Below are positions 1 to 9,244 of a stretch of 26,200 nucleotides of DNA, one piece after another. The first letter of the stretch is position 1. Each line of letters starts with the position of its first letter. Under the pieces are notes generated by a model that was given only the letters and a program-made list of their open reading frames with translations, was not told the DNA's origin and did not search any database. Made by a program: the position numbers and the translations under genes. Source of the DNA: Thiodiazotropha sp037384445 (lineage in GTDB: Bacteria; Pseudomonadota; Gammaproteobacteria; Chromatiales; Chromatiaceae); contig JARRNY010000038.1 of the NCBI GenBank assembly GCA_037384445.1, positions 1-26,200 of the forward strand, in the 5' to 3' direction.

Positions 1-2048
1 GCTGGCCAGATCGGCGTCGGGTCGAGTTGCCAGAGATCCTGATGGCGATGGATCGCCAGCGAGTACCCTGGATTGTCATCCGCAGCGGCGCTGACCGCTG
101 CCGCCTCCAACTCAATGGCCGCCTGCCCCTCGTAGCTGATCGACTCCCGGCAGATTCCCAGCAGCGCTGCCGCGGCGTCGAACAGACGGCCGCAGGAGCT
201 GGTCATGGGAGAGTTGAGTCCCGCTTCCATCATCTGTGTCAGGGTCGTCAGTGGCTGCTCCTCGAGCCAGCGCACAACTTCGAGTTCACCCCACTCTTCT
301 GTCACCTGAGACCAGCCAAGCGTGTTGTGCAGTTGACTGAAAGCACTACGCCAGGGTTGCAGAATCGCCTGCGTGCCGCCGGGGAGCGGGGTCGCCTGCA
401 GGCACGCAAGGCGTTGGAAGTCGTGATAATCGGCAAGCAGGATCTCACCCCCCCAGATGGTGCCGTCGCCGCCGTAACCGGAGCCGTCCAGCGCAATGCC
501 CAACACCTTGCCGCCATCGAGCGGCCAGCCGTTCTCCGCCAGCACGCTGGCGATATGGGCATGGTGATGCTGCACCTGGATCAGGGGTAGATCAGCCTGC
601 CCGGCAAGCTCTTTTGCATGGTGGGTTGATCGGTAGTTGGGATGTAGATCGGCCACCACTGCCTGCGGCTCATGAGCGAACAGATCGCCATAGAGCGCCA
701 GGTTGTGCAGGTAGTCCTGATAGGAGATCAGATTCTCCAAATCGCCCAGATGCTGGGAGAGGATCGCCTGACCCTGCTTCAACAGACAGAAGGTATTCTT
801 CAGCTCGCCTCCCAGCGCCAGCAGCGGGGGAGCCGCCGCGAAACCCTCAGGCAGAGTGATCGGTGCCGGCGCATAGCCCCGGGCCCGGCGCATAGGCCGC
901 GGCTCCCGGTCCATGATCCGCACCACCGAGTCATCGACCCGATTGATGATCTCCCGATCGTGCAGCAGAAACCAATCAGCCAGCGGTTGCAGCCTTGAGG
1001 CCGCTTCGCTGTTGTCGATGCACTGAGGCTCCTCGATCCGGTTGCCGCTGGTCATCACCAGGGGGCGCTCCCAGTCGCTCAGCAGCAGATGGTGCAGTGG
1101 TGTGTAGGGAAGCATAAAACCGAGGCTGACCTGCGATGGCGCCACACTCTGCGCCAGTGGAACCTGCTCCTCCCGCTGCAACAGAACGATGGGAGCGGCC
1201 GTAGCGCGCAGCAACTCCGCTTCTGCATCCGAGACCCGGCAATAGCGCTGCACGATGGAAAGATCCCTGGCCATCAGGGCGAAGGGCTTGTGATAGCGTC
1301 CCTTGCGGGCTCGCAGCTGGCTGACCGCTGTTTCGTCGGCCGCATCGCAGGCCAGATGAAAACCACCGATGCCTTTGATCGCCAGAATACGTCCCTGTGC
1401 CAGTAGATCGCTGGCGGCAGCTATCGCATCCTGGTCCGGGGCTAGGGGCAAGAGCTCGCCCTCTCCGTCCGCCAGCCAGACCTTCGGGCCACAGACGGGA
1501 CAGGCATTGGGTTGGGCGTGGAAACGGCGATCGGCGGGGTCCGTATACTCGGCGGCACAGTCGGGACACTGTACAAAGTGGCGCATGCTGGTGTTGGCGC
1601 GATCATAGGGGATACGCTCGATGATACTCAGCCGGGGTCCACAGTGGGTGCAGTTGGTGAACGGATAGCGATAGCGCCGGTCGAGCGGGTCGTCGATCTC
1701 ACTCCGGCAGGCGCCACAGATGGCGGCATCGGGCACCACGCCGGTACGCGCCTCGCCGCTGCGGCTGGGGCGTATGCGGAACTCCTCACCCGTCGCCACC
1801 TCCTCGCTGGCGTGGCGCTCGATGGCATCGATCCGGGCCAGCGGTGGCGCCTCATCGCGCAGGCGACGGCAGAAATCATCAATCCGCTCGACAGGCCCGC
1901 CAACCAGCATCTCGACCCCTTCGCTGTCGTTCCACACCTCACCCCACAGCCCGCAATCATGGGCCAGCCGCCACACGGTGGGGCGAAAACCGACGCCCTG
2001 CACCAGTCCGCGTACCCGGATGCGTTGAGTGATGGCGGAATCAGTCAT
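1..2048 (-). CDS. hypF: Carbamoyltransferase HypF, 3' end cut by window edge
   Basis: HypF uses carbamoyl phosphate and ATP to carbamoylate the C-terminal cysteine of HypE, which supplies the cyanide ligands of the [NiFe]-hydrogenase active site. The reading frame is open from the ATG at 2048 to the left edge (about 682 codons of a usual 750-780). The N-terminus is an acylphosphatase domain (RVRGLVQGVGFRP, residues 11-23). Two zinc-finger pairs follow (C111/C114 with C133/C136; C161/C164 with C183/C186), then a YrdC-like domain and a Kae1-like domain with the histidine motif VQHHHAHIASV near residue 491. An in-frame ATG at 2072 is an alternative start; neither has a strong ribosome site, though GGATCAGG precedes 2048. 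No other hyp or hydrogenase gene is visible; they may lie to the left. The family call is secure. Confidence 0.95.
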   Translation of the reverse strand, partial: MTDSAITQRIRVRGLVQGVGFRPTVWRLAHDCGLWGEVWNDSEGVEMLVGGPVERIDDFCRRLRDEAPPLARIDAIERHASEEVATGEEFRIRPSRSGEARTGVVPDAAICGACRSEIDDPLDRRYRYPFTNCTHCGPRLSIIERIPYDRANTSMRHFVQCPDCAAEYTDPADRRFHAQPNACPVCGPKVWLADGEGELLPLAPDQDAIAAASDLLAQGRILAIKGIGGFHLACDAADETAVSQLRARKGRYHKPFALMARDLSIVQRYCRVSDAEAELLRATAAPIVLLQREEQVPLAQSVAPSQVSLGFMLPYTPLHHLLLSDWERPLVMTSGNRIEEPQCIDNSEAASRLQPLADWFLLHDREIINRVDDSVVRIMDREPRPMRRARGYAPAPITLPEGFAAAPPLLALGGELKNTFCLLKQGQAILSQHLGDLENLISYQDYLHNLALYGDLFAHEPQAVVADLHPNYRSTHHAKELAGQADLPLIQVQHHHAHIASVLAENGWPLDGGKVLGIALDGSGYGGDGTIWGGEILLADYHDFQRLACLQATPLPGGTQAILQPWRSAFSQLHNTLGWSQVTEEWGELEVVRWLEEQPLTTLTQMMEAGLNSPMTSSCGRLFDAAAALLGICRESISYEGQAAIELEAAAVSAAADDNPGYSLAIHRHQDLWQLDPTPIWP

Positions 2049-2246
2049 GCCTGATCCAAACAGTGGGGTCATGAAAGGTCATTGGATTCTGTTAAACACG
2101 CTCTCTTCGTCTCGTCACAACTCACTCGGCCTAACCCATCTGTTATCTTGAATCGTCCCAGTGAACGAATCCGCAGTGTCGCAGATGTTAGCCGGGTGTC
2201 AAAATAGCCGCACGACTGAATCAACTGACTTTTAGCGACAATCCAG

Positions 2247-4439
2247 ATGCCCACATCGATACCCTCTTTGACCGACCTGGCCCTCTCGTTAAGAGACAAC
2301 GCCAGGCAGCACCGTCACCGGCGTATGGTCGTGATCGAGGGTGAGCCCGAGGCCAGCCGTGAATTTGCCCGGGAGATCATGCAGGCGTTGGCGCTAAAGG
2401 CGTCGCTCTGGATCGGTGAAACAGCGCCTGAGGGGATCGACTCGCTGCGCAATCCCCAAGCCCATGAAGTCTTGGGCGGCGAAATCGACCTCATCGTCTA
2501 CGACGCCTTCAGCGGTTTCGACCCCGATGCGTTCGGCGCCCTGGGAGGCGCCCTGTGTGGCGGCGGCCTGCTGCTGCTACTGACGCCCCCCTTGGAGAGC
2601 TGGCACTGCTACGCTGATCCAGAGTATCGACGCCACGTCGTAGCCGGCTATGACACCGCCTCATTTGGCGGACACTTTCTGCAACGGCTGGCATCCATAC
2701 TCTGCACCGACCCCTGGGTAGTGCGGATTGTCGATGGGACGCCGGTAACGCCGTTTCCTCCCGGCAGCCGTGCTCCTCTGCCAGTTCCCAGCGTCGAAGG
2801 CACTTGCCTGACCCCCGATCAACATCAGGCTGTGGCGGCGATTGAGAGAGTCGCCAGGGGCCATCGGCGGCGTCCACTGGTCATCAGCTCCGACCGGGGT
2901 CGCGGCAAATCGTCGGCGCTGGGTATCGCGGCCGCCCGCTTGATGCAGGAGAGAGCAACTCGCATTTTGGTCACCGCACCGCGTCGGCGCGCGGTCGACG
3001 CCCTCTTCAATCAGGCGACACGGCTGTTGCCCGCTGCCGGCATGAAAGGGGGAGATCTACAGTTTGCTGACAGCACCTTGGCCTACTCAGCACCCGACCA
3101 CCTGCTGCAAGCGCCGCAAGCGGCCGATCTGCTGCTGGTGGATGAAGCGGCGGCCATCCCGACGGCTCTGTTGGATGGCCTGCTCTCCCACTATCCCCGC
3201 ATCGTCTTTGCCACCACCCTGCACGGCTACGAGGGTACCGGACGCGGCTTCGCCCTGCGCTTCAAGTCCCATCTCGAGCGGGAGACACCCCAATGGCGCG
3301 AGCTACGCCTGGAAACGCCGATTCGCTGGGCCGATGACGATCCCCTGGAACCCCTGCTCTTTCGGCTACTGGGGTTGGATGCCAAACCGGCCCCGGAAGC
3401 CTCTGTGGCGATGACACGAGCCGAGAGCGTCGAACTCCTGCAACCTGATGGCGCCTGGCTGTTGCAGCACGAAACGGCCCTGCAGCAACTCTTCGGTCTG
3501 CTGGTGCTGGCCCACTATCGCACCACCCCCCTCGATTTCCGCTTGCTGCTGGATGCGCCCAATCTGCGCACCCTGCTGCTGCGCGACGGCAACACGATAG
3601 TGGGGGTAGCCCTGCTCTCTGCCGAAGGTGGCTTTGATCCGGACCTGGCGCAGGAGATCTGGGCCGGACATCGGCGGCCGCGCGGGCATCTGCTGGCCCA
3701 GTCTCTCGGTGCACATGTGGGATTGAGCTCAGCGCCCTGTCTCAAGGGGCTACGTATCGTGCGTATCGCCATCCACCCCGATGCACAACGTCGTGGCCTG
3801 GGCAGCCGACTGCTCTCAGAGATAGGCAACACGGCTCGAAGCGAAGGCTTCGACTACCTGGGGACCAGCTTTGGATTGTCGGAGACGTTGTTCAATTTCT
3901 GGCTGCGAAACGGCCTGCGGCCGGTTCGTCTCGGCCTGCGAACAGGCACCAGCAGTGGCGATCACTCGGTATTGATGCTCACCCCACTGAGTCCCGAGGG
4001 TGAAACAATGGCAGAGCAGGCCAGTGACCGCTTTACGCGTCAACTGCCTGCGCTGTTAGGTGACCCGCTGCGGGAACTCCCTGCCTCTCTGGCAAGCCGA
4101 CTGCTTACTGCCTTGGCAGTCGCTGATCAGCTCTCCCTGGACCGGGACGACTGGTCCGATCTGGCTGGATTTGCCTTTGCCCGACGTGGCTATGAGACCT
4201 CTCTGCCTGCGATCGAGGCCATGACACGGCAGAGAGTCAGCGATAGCGCGCTGAGCCAGAGCGAGCGGGAGCTGTTGGTGATGCGGGTATTGCAGCGACG
4301 GAGCTGGGAAGCCTGTGCCCGACTCAACGGCTTGAGCGGCCGCGCAGAGACGGAGAGCCAGTTGCGCTCGATAATCGCGCAACTCTATCGACGATATGCG
4401 GATGCATCTGCGAGACGACTGATTCCCCAGAGCCCATAA
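2247..4439 (+). CDS. tmcA: tRNA(Met) cytidine acetyltransferase TmcA
   Basis: TmcA makes N4-acetylcytidine at the wobble position of elongator tRNA(Met), using acetyl-CoA and ATP, and so secures reading of AUG over AUA. The 730-residue protein has an N-terminal domain (about 1-180), an RNA-helicase-like ATPase module with Walker A SSDRGRGKS (214-222) and Walker B LLLVDEAAAIP (295-305), the motif GYEGTGRGF (328-336), and a GNAT domain with the acetyl-CoA loop QRRGLGSRL (514-522). An RNA-binding tail completes it. Length and order fit bacterial TmcA (YpfI). The ATG at 2247 has no clear Shine-Dalgarno sequence. The gene is divergent from hypF across about 200 bases and appears to be a single-gene unit. 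Confidence 0.95.
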   Translation: MPTSIPSLTDLALSLRDNARQHRHRRMVVIEGEPEASREFAREIMQALALKASLWIGETAPEGIDSLRNPQAHEVLGGEIDLIVYDAFSGFDPDAFGALGGALCGGGLLLLLTPPLESWHCYADPEYRRHVVAGYDTASFGGHFLQRLASILCTDPWVVRIVDGTPVTPFPPGSRAPLPVPSVEGTCLTPDQHQAVAAIERVARGHRRRPLVISSDRGRGKSSALGIAAARLMQERATRILVTAPRRRAVDALFNQATRLLPAAGMKGGDLQFADSTLAYSAPDHLLQAPQAADLLLVDEAAAIPTALLDGLLSHYPRIVFATTLHGYEGTGRGFALRFKSHLERETPQWRELRLETPIRWADDDPLEPLLFRLLGLDAKPAPEASVAMTRAESVELLQPDGAWLLQHETALQQLFGLLVLAHYRTTPLDFRLLLDAPNLRTLLLRDGNTIVGVALLSAEGGFDPDLAQEIWAGHRRPRGHLLAQSLGAHVGLSSAPCLKGLRIVRIAIHPDAQRRGLGSRLLSEIGNTARSEGFDYLGTSFGLSETLFNFWLRNGLRPVRLGLRTGTSSGDHSVLMLTPLSPEGETMAEQASDRFTRQLPALLGDPLRELPASLASRLLTALAVADQLSLDRDDWSDLAGFAFARRGYETSLPAIEAMTRQRVSDSALSQSERELLVMRVLQRRSWEACARLNGLSGRAETESQLRSIIAQLYRRYADASARRLIPQSP

Positions 4440-4685
4440 CATCCCAGAACCCGTGAAGCGGGAAGACCTGATCCTGTCTTGATTCATCCAATACCACTGG
4501 CTGGGAGCGCGATCTGAATACCGAAGGTTGCTGGCACAAAGCACTTGAGATCTTGATCTAAGCCGAACTTTTCACCCGGCCGCCAAGGAATACAATTAAC
4601 CCGCTATTTTATTGAATATTCCTGCAATATCAGCAACGTACAAAGTGGTAGCGATCATCGCGTTGCCGGGTCAAAGATTCGGGTT

Positions 4686-6443
4686 TTAAACAGCACTCCC
4701 ACGCCTTTCAGCAGGCCCACCGGCCTCATCGAGGGCATAGACCTCCACCGGTTTCCCCTTTTTGTGTTGTCTTGGCCAGAGAGCATAGCGTCCGGCCCGT
4801 CGCCCTTCCCCCGTCAATCGGTTGATCAGCGCCACACCCGTTTCACTGAGGACCACTACCGGCAGACGCCGGCGGGTCCCGTCGATGCTGATGCGTTCCC
4901 CCCGTTCGAGAGTTTCGGCGATCCAGGCAGGCGTCTTTTGGCTGAGCAGGCTGTGGTGGCAGTAGTCCCACAGCAGCCACTCACCCAATTCCGGCTGCTG
5001 CGGCAGACGCCTGAGCACAAAATCGGTGAGGCGGCTGAACAGGCTGTCTGGCTGCAGGTTCTCGGTCGCCAAGCCTTCACCCACCTCAAGCAGCAAGGCT
5101 TCGAAGCATTGCGAGAGACAACCTGCAAAACAGTAAGTGACCAGGCCTGCCAAAGTGGCGCGCAGATAGCCACTGTTCCAGAGGCGCTCCAGCAATTCGG
5201 CATAGCGTTTGAAGCGGGCCATCTGGGCAAAACTCAACAAGGGATGGCAGAGGACTTCATAGGGGGGCTCTCTATCCCAGCGATAACCCAGGGAGTTGGC
5301 CTGTTTGAGCAGTGGGGTACCCGGCAGAAGCTTGAGGGTCCCAAGCTGGAGATGGTCGGGATAGAGCTGAAACACGCGATCCAGCGAATCGGCACACTGC
5401 AGCGCATCTTCTCCAGGCAGACCGACAATCAGATCGAGATGAACCGGGTGGCGATGCATCTCCACCAGCTGTCGAATATTGTCGAGGGCTTTGGGAATCG
5501 CCATCTGGCGCTCGATGGCATTGAGTACGGGTTCCTGCAGTGTCTGCAAACCAATCTCAAACTGGAATTTACCCGGTTCGGCATGGCGGAAGATCGCCAT
5601 CGCCTCTTCGGAGATGCGGTCCGGGTTGAGTTCCAGATGAAAGCGCAGACCGGAGGGTGTTTGGGCAAACCGCTCCAGCAGTTGTTTGGTGCGTGCCTTG
5701 CCGAGATGAAAACTGCGATCAAGCAGCTTGATGGTCTTGTTTTCCAATCCCTCCAATACCCGCAAGTCGGACTCGATTCGTGAGACAGGGAAGGCCCGCA
5801 GGCGATCGGTGGCACTTGTACAGAATGTGCATTTAAAGGGGCAGCCACGGCTTGTTTCCCAATAAACCAACGGTTTATCAAAGCGCGACAATCCGCAGGT
5901 TATCGATGAGGGTATATCTTCGACTGCCAGTGGCGCGATCGGGTTGGCAAAACAGTCTCCATCCCTCCTGAAATGCAAGCCGGAGATCTCGTCGAGTCGA
6001 CCCGCACCGTAGAGGACCCAACGGACCAGATCTCGAAAGGCAGCCTCCCCCTCGCCGTTAACCACAAAATCGATCGCCGGCCGATTTTCCAGCAGTTCGC
6101 GTGCGCGCGGCCCTGCCTCGGGCCCACCAAGTACAATTTGGCAGCCAGGAAGCAACTCTTTCAACAAGGCGGCGAGGCGCAGCGAGGCTTGAATGTTCCA
6201 AAGGTAGGTGGAGAACCCAATAACTTTTGGGTGAAAATCGACCAAAGATTCCAACAGCCCCTGATGATTGACGTTGACCAGGGACTCGAAACACCGCATA
6301 TCGGCGTAGAAAGGCTCATTGACTGAGAATGCCTGTATCGATTGCAGCGCCAGGGAGCTGTGGCTGTATCCCGCGTGTAAAGCCACCAGAGCGATTCCCC
6401 GCTCGGATTTGTCTGCGTCATTGTTTGGAACGAATTGGCTCAT
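4686..6443 (-). CDS. B12-binding radical SAM protein with DUF4080-type C-terminus
   Basis: This 585-residue protein has the layout of cobalamin-dependent radical SAM enzymes. A Rossmann-like B12-binding domain (about 17-145, opening IALVALHAGYSHSSLAL) is followed by a radical SAM core whose [4Fe-4S] cysteines are C201, C205 and C208 (CPFKCTFC). A conserved LIVGLPGE strand lies near residue 335, and the long C-terminal region resembles DUF4080. Enzymes of this group usually do radical methylations or other hard C-C chemistry on unknown substrates; the substrate cannot be told here. It is convergent with tmcA and divergent from the polysaccharide genes, so context gives no clue. The start at 6443 has a poor ribosome site, but the conserved domain begins only 17 residues in. 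Confidence 0.88.
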   Translation of the reverse strand: MSQFVPNNDADKSERGIALVALHAGYSHSSLALQSIQAFSVNEPFYADMRCFESLVNVNHQGLLESLVDFHPKVIGFSTYLWNIQASLRLAALLKELLPGCQIVLGGPEAGPRARELLENRPAIDFVVNGEGEAAFRDLVRWVLYGAGRLDEISGLHFRRDGDCFANPIAPLAVEDIPSSITCGLSRFDKPLVYWETSRGCPFKCTFCTSATDRLRAFPVSRIESDLRVLEGLENKTIKLLDRSFHLGKARTKQLLERFAQTPSGLRFHLELNPDRISEEAMAIFRHAEPGKFQFEIGLQTLQEPVLNAIERQMAIPKALDNIRQLVEMHRHPVHLDLIVGLPGEDALQCADSLDRVFQLYPDHLQLGTLKLLPGTPLLKQANSLGYRWDREPPYEVLCHPLLSFAQMARFKRYAELLERLWNSGYLRATLAGLVTYCFAGCLSQCFEALLLEVGEGLATENLQPDSLFSRLTDFVLRRLPQQPELGEWLLWDYCHHSLLSQKTPAWIAETLERGERISIDGTRRRLPVVVLSETGVALINRLTGEGRRAGRYALWPRQHKKGKPVEVYALDEAGGPAERRGSAV

Positions 6444-6646
6444 GGTCGACTGTGAAGCGATAGGCAGAAAGGCAGATCATCATCTAAACGTATAAGCCGC
6501 CGCAATGTAAACCCGAGAAGCACTTTCCTCGTACATGACTAAAAACCACTCGATTTAGCCTGTCGGCCAAGTTATGATTTCCACCCTCACAATGAGTTAC
6601 AACAAACTCTGTCAACAGTTCAATTTCCTCTCAAGAAGGATGTGTG

Positions 6647-7924
6647 ATGTTTGATCTCGGAAAAGTGCGCATCGGCGTAATCGGGCTTGGCTATGTAGGT
6701 TTGCCCCTGGCGGTCGAATTTGGCAAAAAATTCCCCACCCTCGGCTTCGACATTAATCAACCGCGCGTGGATGAGTTACGCTCAGGCCAGGATAGCTCTC
6801 TGGAAGTCGAACCTGAAGAGCTGCAAGCGGTTCCTCACCTGTCCTACACCACCAATCGGGACGATCTGAGAGAGTGCAATATCTTCATTGTCACGGTTCC
6901 TACTCCGATCGACCAACACAAGCAACCCGATCTCAGCCCTCTGGTCAAAGCGAGTGAAACCCTGGGCAAGATTATCAAACCCGGTGACATCGCGATCTTC
7001 GAGTCGACTGTCTACCCAGGGGCGACTGAGGAGGACTGTGTTCCAGTCATCGAGTCGGTCTCCGGCCTAACTTTCAACAAAGACTTCTATGTCGGCTATA
7101 GCCCTGAGCGCATCAATCCCGGCGACAAAGAGCATCGTCTGGTCAATATTAAGAAAGTCACTTCCGGCTCGACCCCGGAAGTCGCTGATTTCGTCGATGA
7201 GCTGTACAACACTATTCTGATTAACGGCACCCACAAAGCAAGCAGCATCAAGGTTGCCGAAGCCTCCAAGGTCATCGAGAACACACAGCGTGATGTCAAC
7301 ATTGCTCTGATCAACGAACTTGCCCAAATCTTCCATCGACTTGGCATTGACACCACGGAAGTCCTAGAGGCCGCTGGCAGCAAGTGGAATTTCCTCCCCT
7401 TCCGGCCAGGCCTGGTCGGTGGTCACTGTATCGGTGTTGACCCCTACTACCTCTCACACAAGGCACAATCCACCGGCTATCAGCCAGAGATCATCCTCGC
7501 CTGCCGACGACTCTCAGACAGCATGGGAGCTTACGTGGTCTATACCGTTGTCAAACTCATGCTCAAAAGAGGGGTTGTCTCCGGTAACAGCAAGGTGCTG
7601 GTGATGGGCCTGACTTTCAAGGAAAACTGTCCAGACCTGCGTAACACGCGCGTGGTGGATATCGTGGCAGAGTTGGAGGACTACGGCGCCAGCGTCGATA
7701 TTTACGACCCCTGGGTGAATGCCCAGGAAGCTGAGCGCGAGTATGGCATCGTGCCCATCGATCATCTCAAGGAAAACCACTACGACGCCGTCATTCTTGC
7801 AGTGGCTCACAACGAATTTGTCGAGATGGGTGCGGAGAAAATTCGCGCCATGTGCAAACCGGAAGGCATCCTCTACGACGTCAAGAATATCCTGCCCAAG
7901 AGCGCTGTGGACGGTCGACTGTAA
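6647..7924 (+). CDS. UDP-sugar 6-dehydrogenase, TviB/WbpO type
   Basis: A 425-residue nucleotide-sugar dehydrogenase, closest in motifs to the UDP-N-acetyl-hexosamine 6-dehydrogenases TviB/WbpO that make UDP-HexNAc uronic acids for capsule or O-antigen. It has the N-terminal NAD-binding loop GLGYVGLP (13-20), FESTVYPGATEE (118-129) and the catalytic cysteine C261 in LVGGHCIGVDPYYL. A C-terminal UDP-binding domain contains GLTFKENCPDLRNT. The ATG at 6647 is chosen because AAGAAGGA ends six bases before it; a GTG one codon earlier is less well placed. It is followed after 55 bases by a UDP-uronate epimerase-like gene, so the two probably supply uronic-acid sugar nucleotides. The exact substrate (UDP-GlcNAc, UDP-GalNAc or UDP-Glc) is inferred from family resemblance only. 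Confidence 0.9.
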   Translation: MFDLGKVRIGVIGLGYVGLPLAVEFGKKFPTLGFDINQPRVDELRSGQDSSLEVEPEELQAVPHLSYTTNRDDLRECNIFIVTVPTPIDQHKQPDLSPLVKASETLGKIIKPGDIAIFESTVYPGATEEDCVPVIESVSGLTFNKDFYVGYSPERINPGDKEHRLVNIKKVTSGSTPEVADFVDELYNTILINGTHKASSIKVAEASKVIENTQRDVNIALINELAQIFHRLGIDTTEVLEAAGSKWNFLPFRPGLVGGHCIGVDPYYLSHKAQSTGYQPEIILACRRLSDSMGAYVVYTVVKLMLKRGVVSGNSKVLVMGLTFKENCPDLRNTRVVDIVAELEDYGASVDIYDPWVNAQEAEREYGIVPIDHLKENHYDAVILAVAHNEFVEMGAEKIRAMCKPEGILYDVKNILPKSAVDGRL

Positions 7925-7933
7925 ACAGTCGAC
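7914..7933 (+). other. Perfect 9-bp inverted repeat over the dehydrogenase stop codon
   Basis: GTCGACTGT (7914-7922) and ACAGTCGAC (7925-7933) are perfect inverted repeats separated by only AA, and the TAA stop (7922-7924) sits at the centre. The RNA could form a tight hairpin between the dehydrogenase and epimerase genes. No T-run follows, so it is not a classical terminator. It may affect processing or coupling, or be a protein-binding palindrome. Confidence 0.5.
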
Positions 7934-7979
7934 TATTCGAGCAGCCCTGAGCCAGAAAACTTAAAACAACGGAAAAATC

Positions 7980-8990
7980 ATGCGCGTACTTATCACAGGC
8001 GGCGCCGGCTTCATTGGTTCCGCTCTCGCACTTCGCCTGCTGGAACGCGGCGATGAAGTCATCAGCATCGACTGTCTCAACGACTACTACGATGTCGAGT
8101 TAAAAAAATCTCGTCTCGCCCGCACCCTGGATCATGCCAATTTCACCGATTTACGGCTGGAATTGGAGGATAGGGAGGGCGTCGCTCAGGCTTTCGCCAA
8201 GTATCAACCCCAACGTGTGGTGAATCTGGCTGCGCAAGCCGGTGTCCGTTATTCCATCGACAACCCGCTTGCCTATGTGGATTCCAACCTGCTCGGTTTC
8301 GGCCATATCCTCGAGGGCTGCCGCCACAACGGCGTGGAGCATCTGGTCTACGCCTCCAGCAGTTCGGTCTATGGCGCCAACACCTCCATGCCCTTCTCGG
8401 TGCATGACAATGTGGATCATCCATTGAGTCTCTATGCCGCCACCAAAAAGGCCAACGAGCTGATGGCGCATACCTACAGCCACCTCTACCGCTTGCCAAC
8501 GACAGGACTGCGCTTCTTCACGGTCTATGGTCCCTGGAGCCGGCCTGATATGGCGATGCTCAAGTTCTCGCACAAAATCATGCAGGGCGAGCCGATCGAT
8601 GTCTTCAACTATGGCAAGCACCGGCGCGACTTCACCTATATCGACGATATCGTCGAAGGTGTGATCCGGGTGCTCGATCGAACCCCCGAGCCGAATCCTG
8701 ACTGGAGCAGTGATAAACCCGACTCAGCCAGCAGCACGGCCCCCTACCGCCTCTACAATATCGGCAGCAACCAGCCGGTCGAGTTGATGCGCTATATCGA
8801 GGCGCTGGAAGAGAGTCTGGGCAAGAAGGCGGAACTCAATATGCTTCCCCTGCAGGACGGTGACATGGTCGCCACCTATGCGGATGTGGAAGACTTGATC
8901 CAGGATACCGGTTACAAGCCGGATACCCCGCTGGAAGTTGGCGTGAAGAATTTTGCTGACTGGTTTCTCAACTATTACAACTACGCCTGA
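7980..8990 (+). CDS. NAD-dependent UDP-glucuronate 4-epimerase-like protein
   Basis: A 336-residue extended short-chain dehydrogenase/epimerase. The NAD-binding motif GGAGFIG is at 7-13, and the catalytic YxxxK is Y152/K156 (LYAATKKANE) with a serine cluster ASSSSVYG at 125-132. The text around YDVELKKSRL and the run TVYGPWSRPDMA, FNYGKHRRDFTYIDD are typical of UDP-glucuronate 4-epimerases (CapI/LpsL type), which interconvert UDP-GlcA and UDP-GalA. It lies 55 bases after the sugar dehydrogenase and is probably cotranscribed with it. The partner makes a UDP-uronate, so this enzyme may act on that product. No glycosyltransferase is in view, so the final polymer is unknown. Confidence 0.9.
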   Translation: MRVLITGGAGFIGSALALRLLERGDEVISIDCLNDYYDVELKKSRLARTLDHANFTDLRLELEDREGVAQAFAKYQPQRVVNLAAQAGVRYSIDNPLAYVDSNLLGFGHILEGCRHNGVEHLVYASSSSVYGANTSMPFSVHDNVDHPLSLYAATKKANELMAHTYSHLYRLPTTGLRFFTVYGPWSRPDMAMLKFSHKIMQGEPIDVFNYGKHRRDFTYIDDIVEGVIRVLDRTPEPNPDWSSDKPDSASSTAPYRLYNIGSNQPVELMRYIEALEESLGKKAELNMLPLQDGDMVATYADVEDLIQDTGYKPDTPLEVGVKNFADWFLNYYNYA

Positions 8991-9159
8991 TGATGGGCGG
9001 GTACAGCACTCTCGGGTAGCTGTGTCGCGCAACCAACACTCGTAAGAGTAACCTCACATCGCCTTTGCTTAGCGCATAAAGGTCAATCCCCGGCACAATT
9101 AAAGATGTGGCCAGGCAGTGATCACGAGCGGGATAGCGGGAAAGGGGAGCAAAAAAATA

Positions 9160-9204
9160 GGCGAGGACCGTACTCTGGAGGCATGTAGAGTAAGAATCCT
9201 CGCC
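9160..9204 (+). other. Strong two-part hairpin
   Basis: GGCGAGGA (9160-9167) pairs perfectly with TCCTCGCC (9197-9204). Inside it, TACTCT (9171-9176) pairs with AGAGTA (9187-9192), with a small internal loop between the two helices and a 10-base apical loop. It lies in the gene-free stretch before the rdgC 3' end and resembles a folded RNA element more than a terminator: no T-run follows on the plus strand, though on the minus strand the stem is followed by a short T-rich run (revcomp of aaaaaaat, 9151-9158). It could therefore also act as a terminator for rdgC. Confidence 0.5.
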
Positions 9205-9213
9205 CTAGACTAG

Positions 9214-9244
9214 CGCTTAGCACGGAAACGACCAACCGTGAGCG
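9214..9244 (+). other. Second hairpin with a three-base bulge
   Basis: CGCT (9214-9217) and CACGG (9221-9225) pair with CCGTG (9236-9240) and AGCG (9241-9244), leaving TAG bulged and a 10-base loop. It follows the 9160-9204 hairpin by nine bases, so the two may belong to one folded RNA or mobile repeat. Confidence 0.4.

Noticed and set aside
1..2054. Several long frames on the plus strand opposite hypF
   Set aside because: They show no family resemblance and are mirror images of conserved HypF motifs; the minus-strand frame carries all domains.
4450..4462. Hairpin CCCG-TGAAG-CGGG after tmcA as a terminator
   Set aside because: Four-pair stem with no T-run; too weak to claim.
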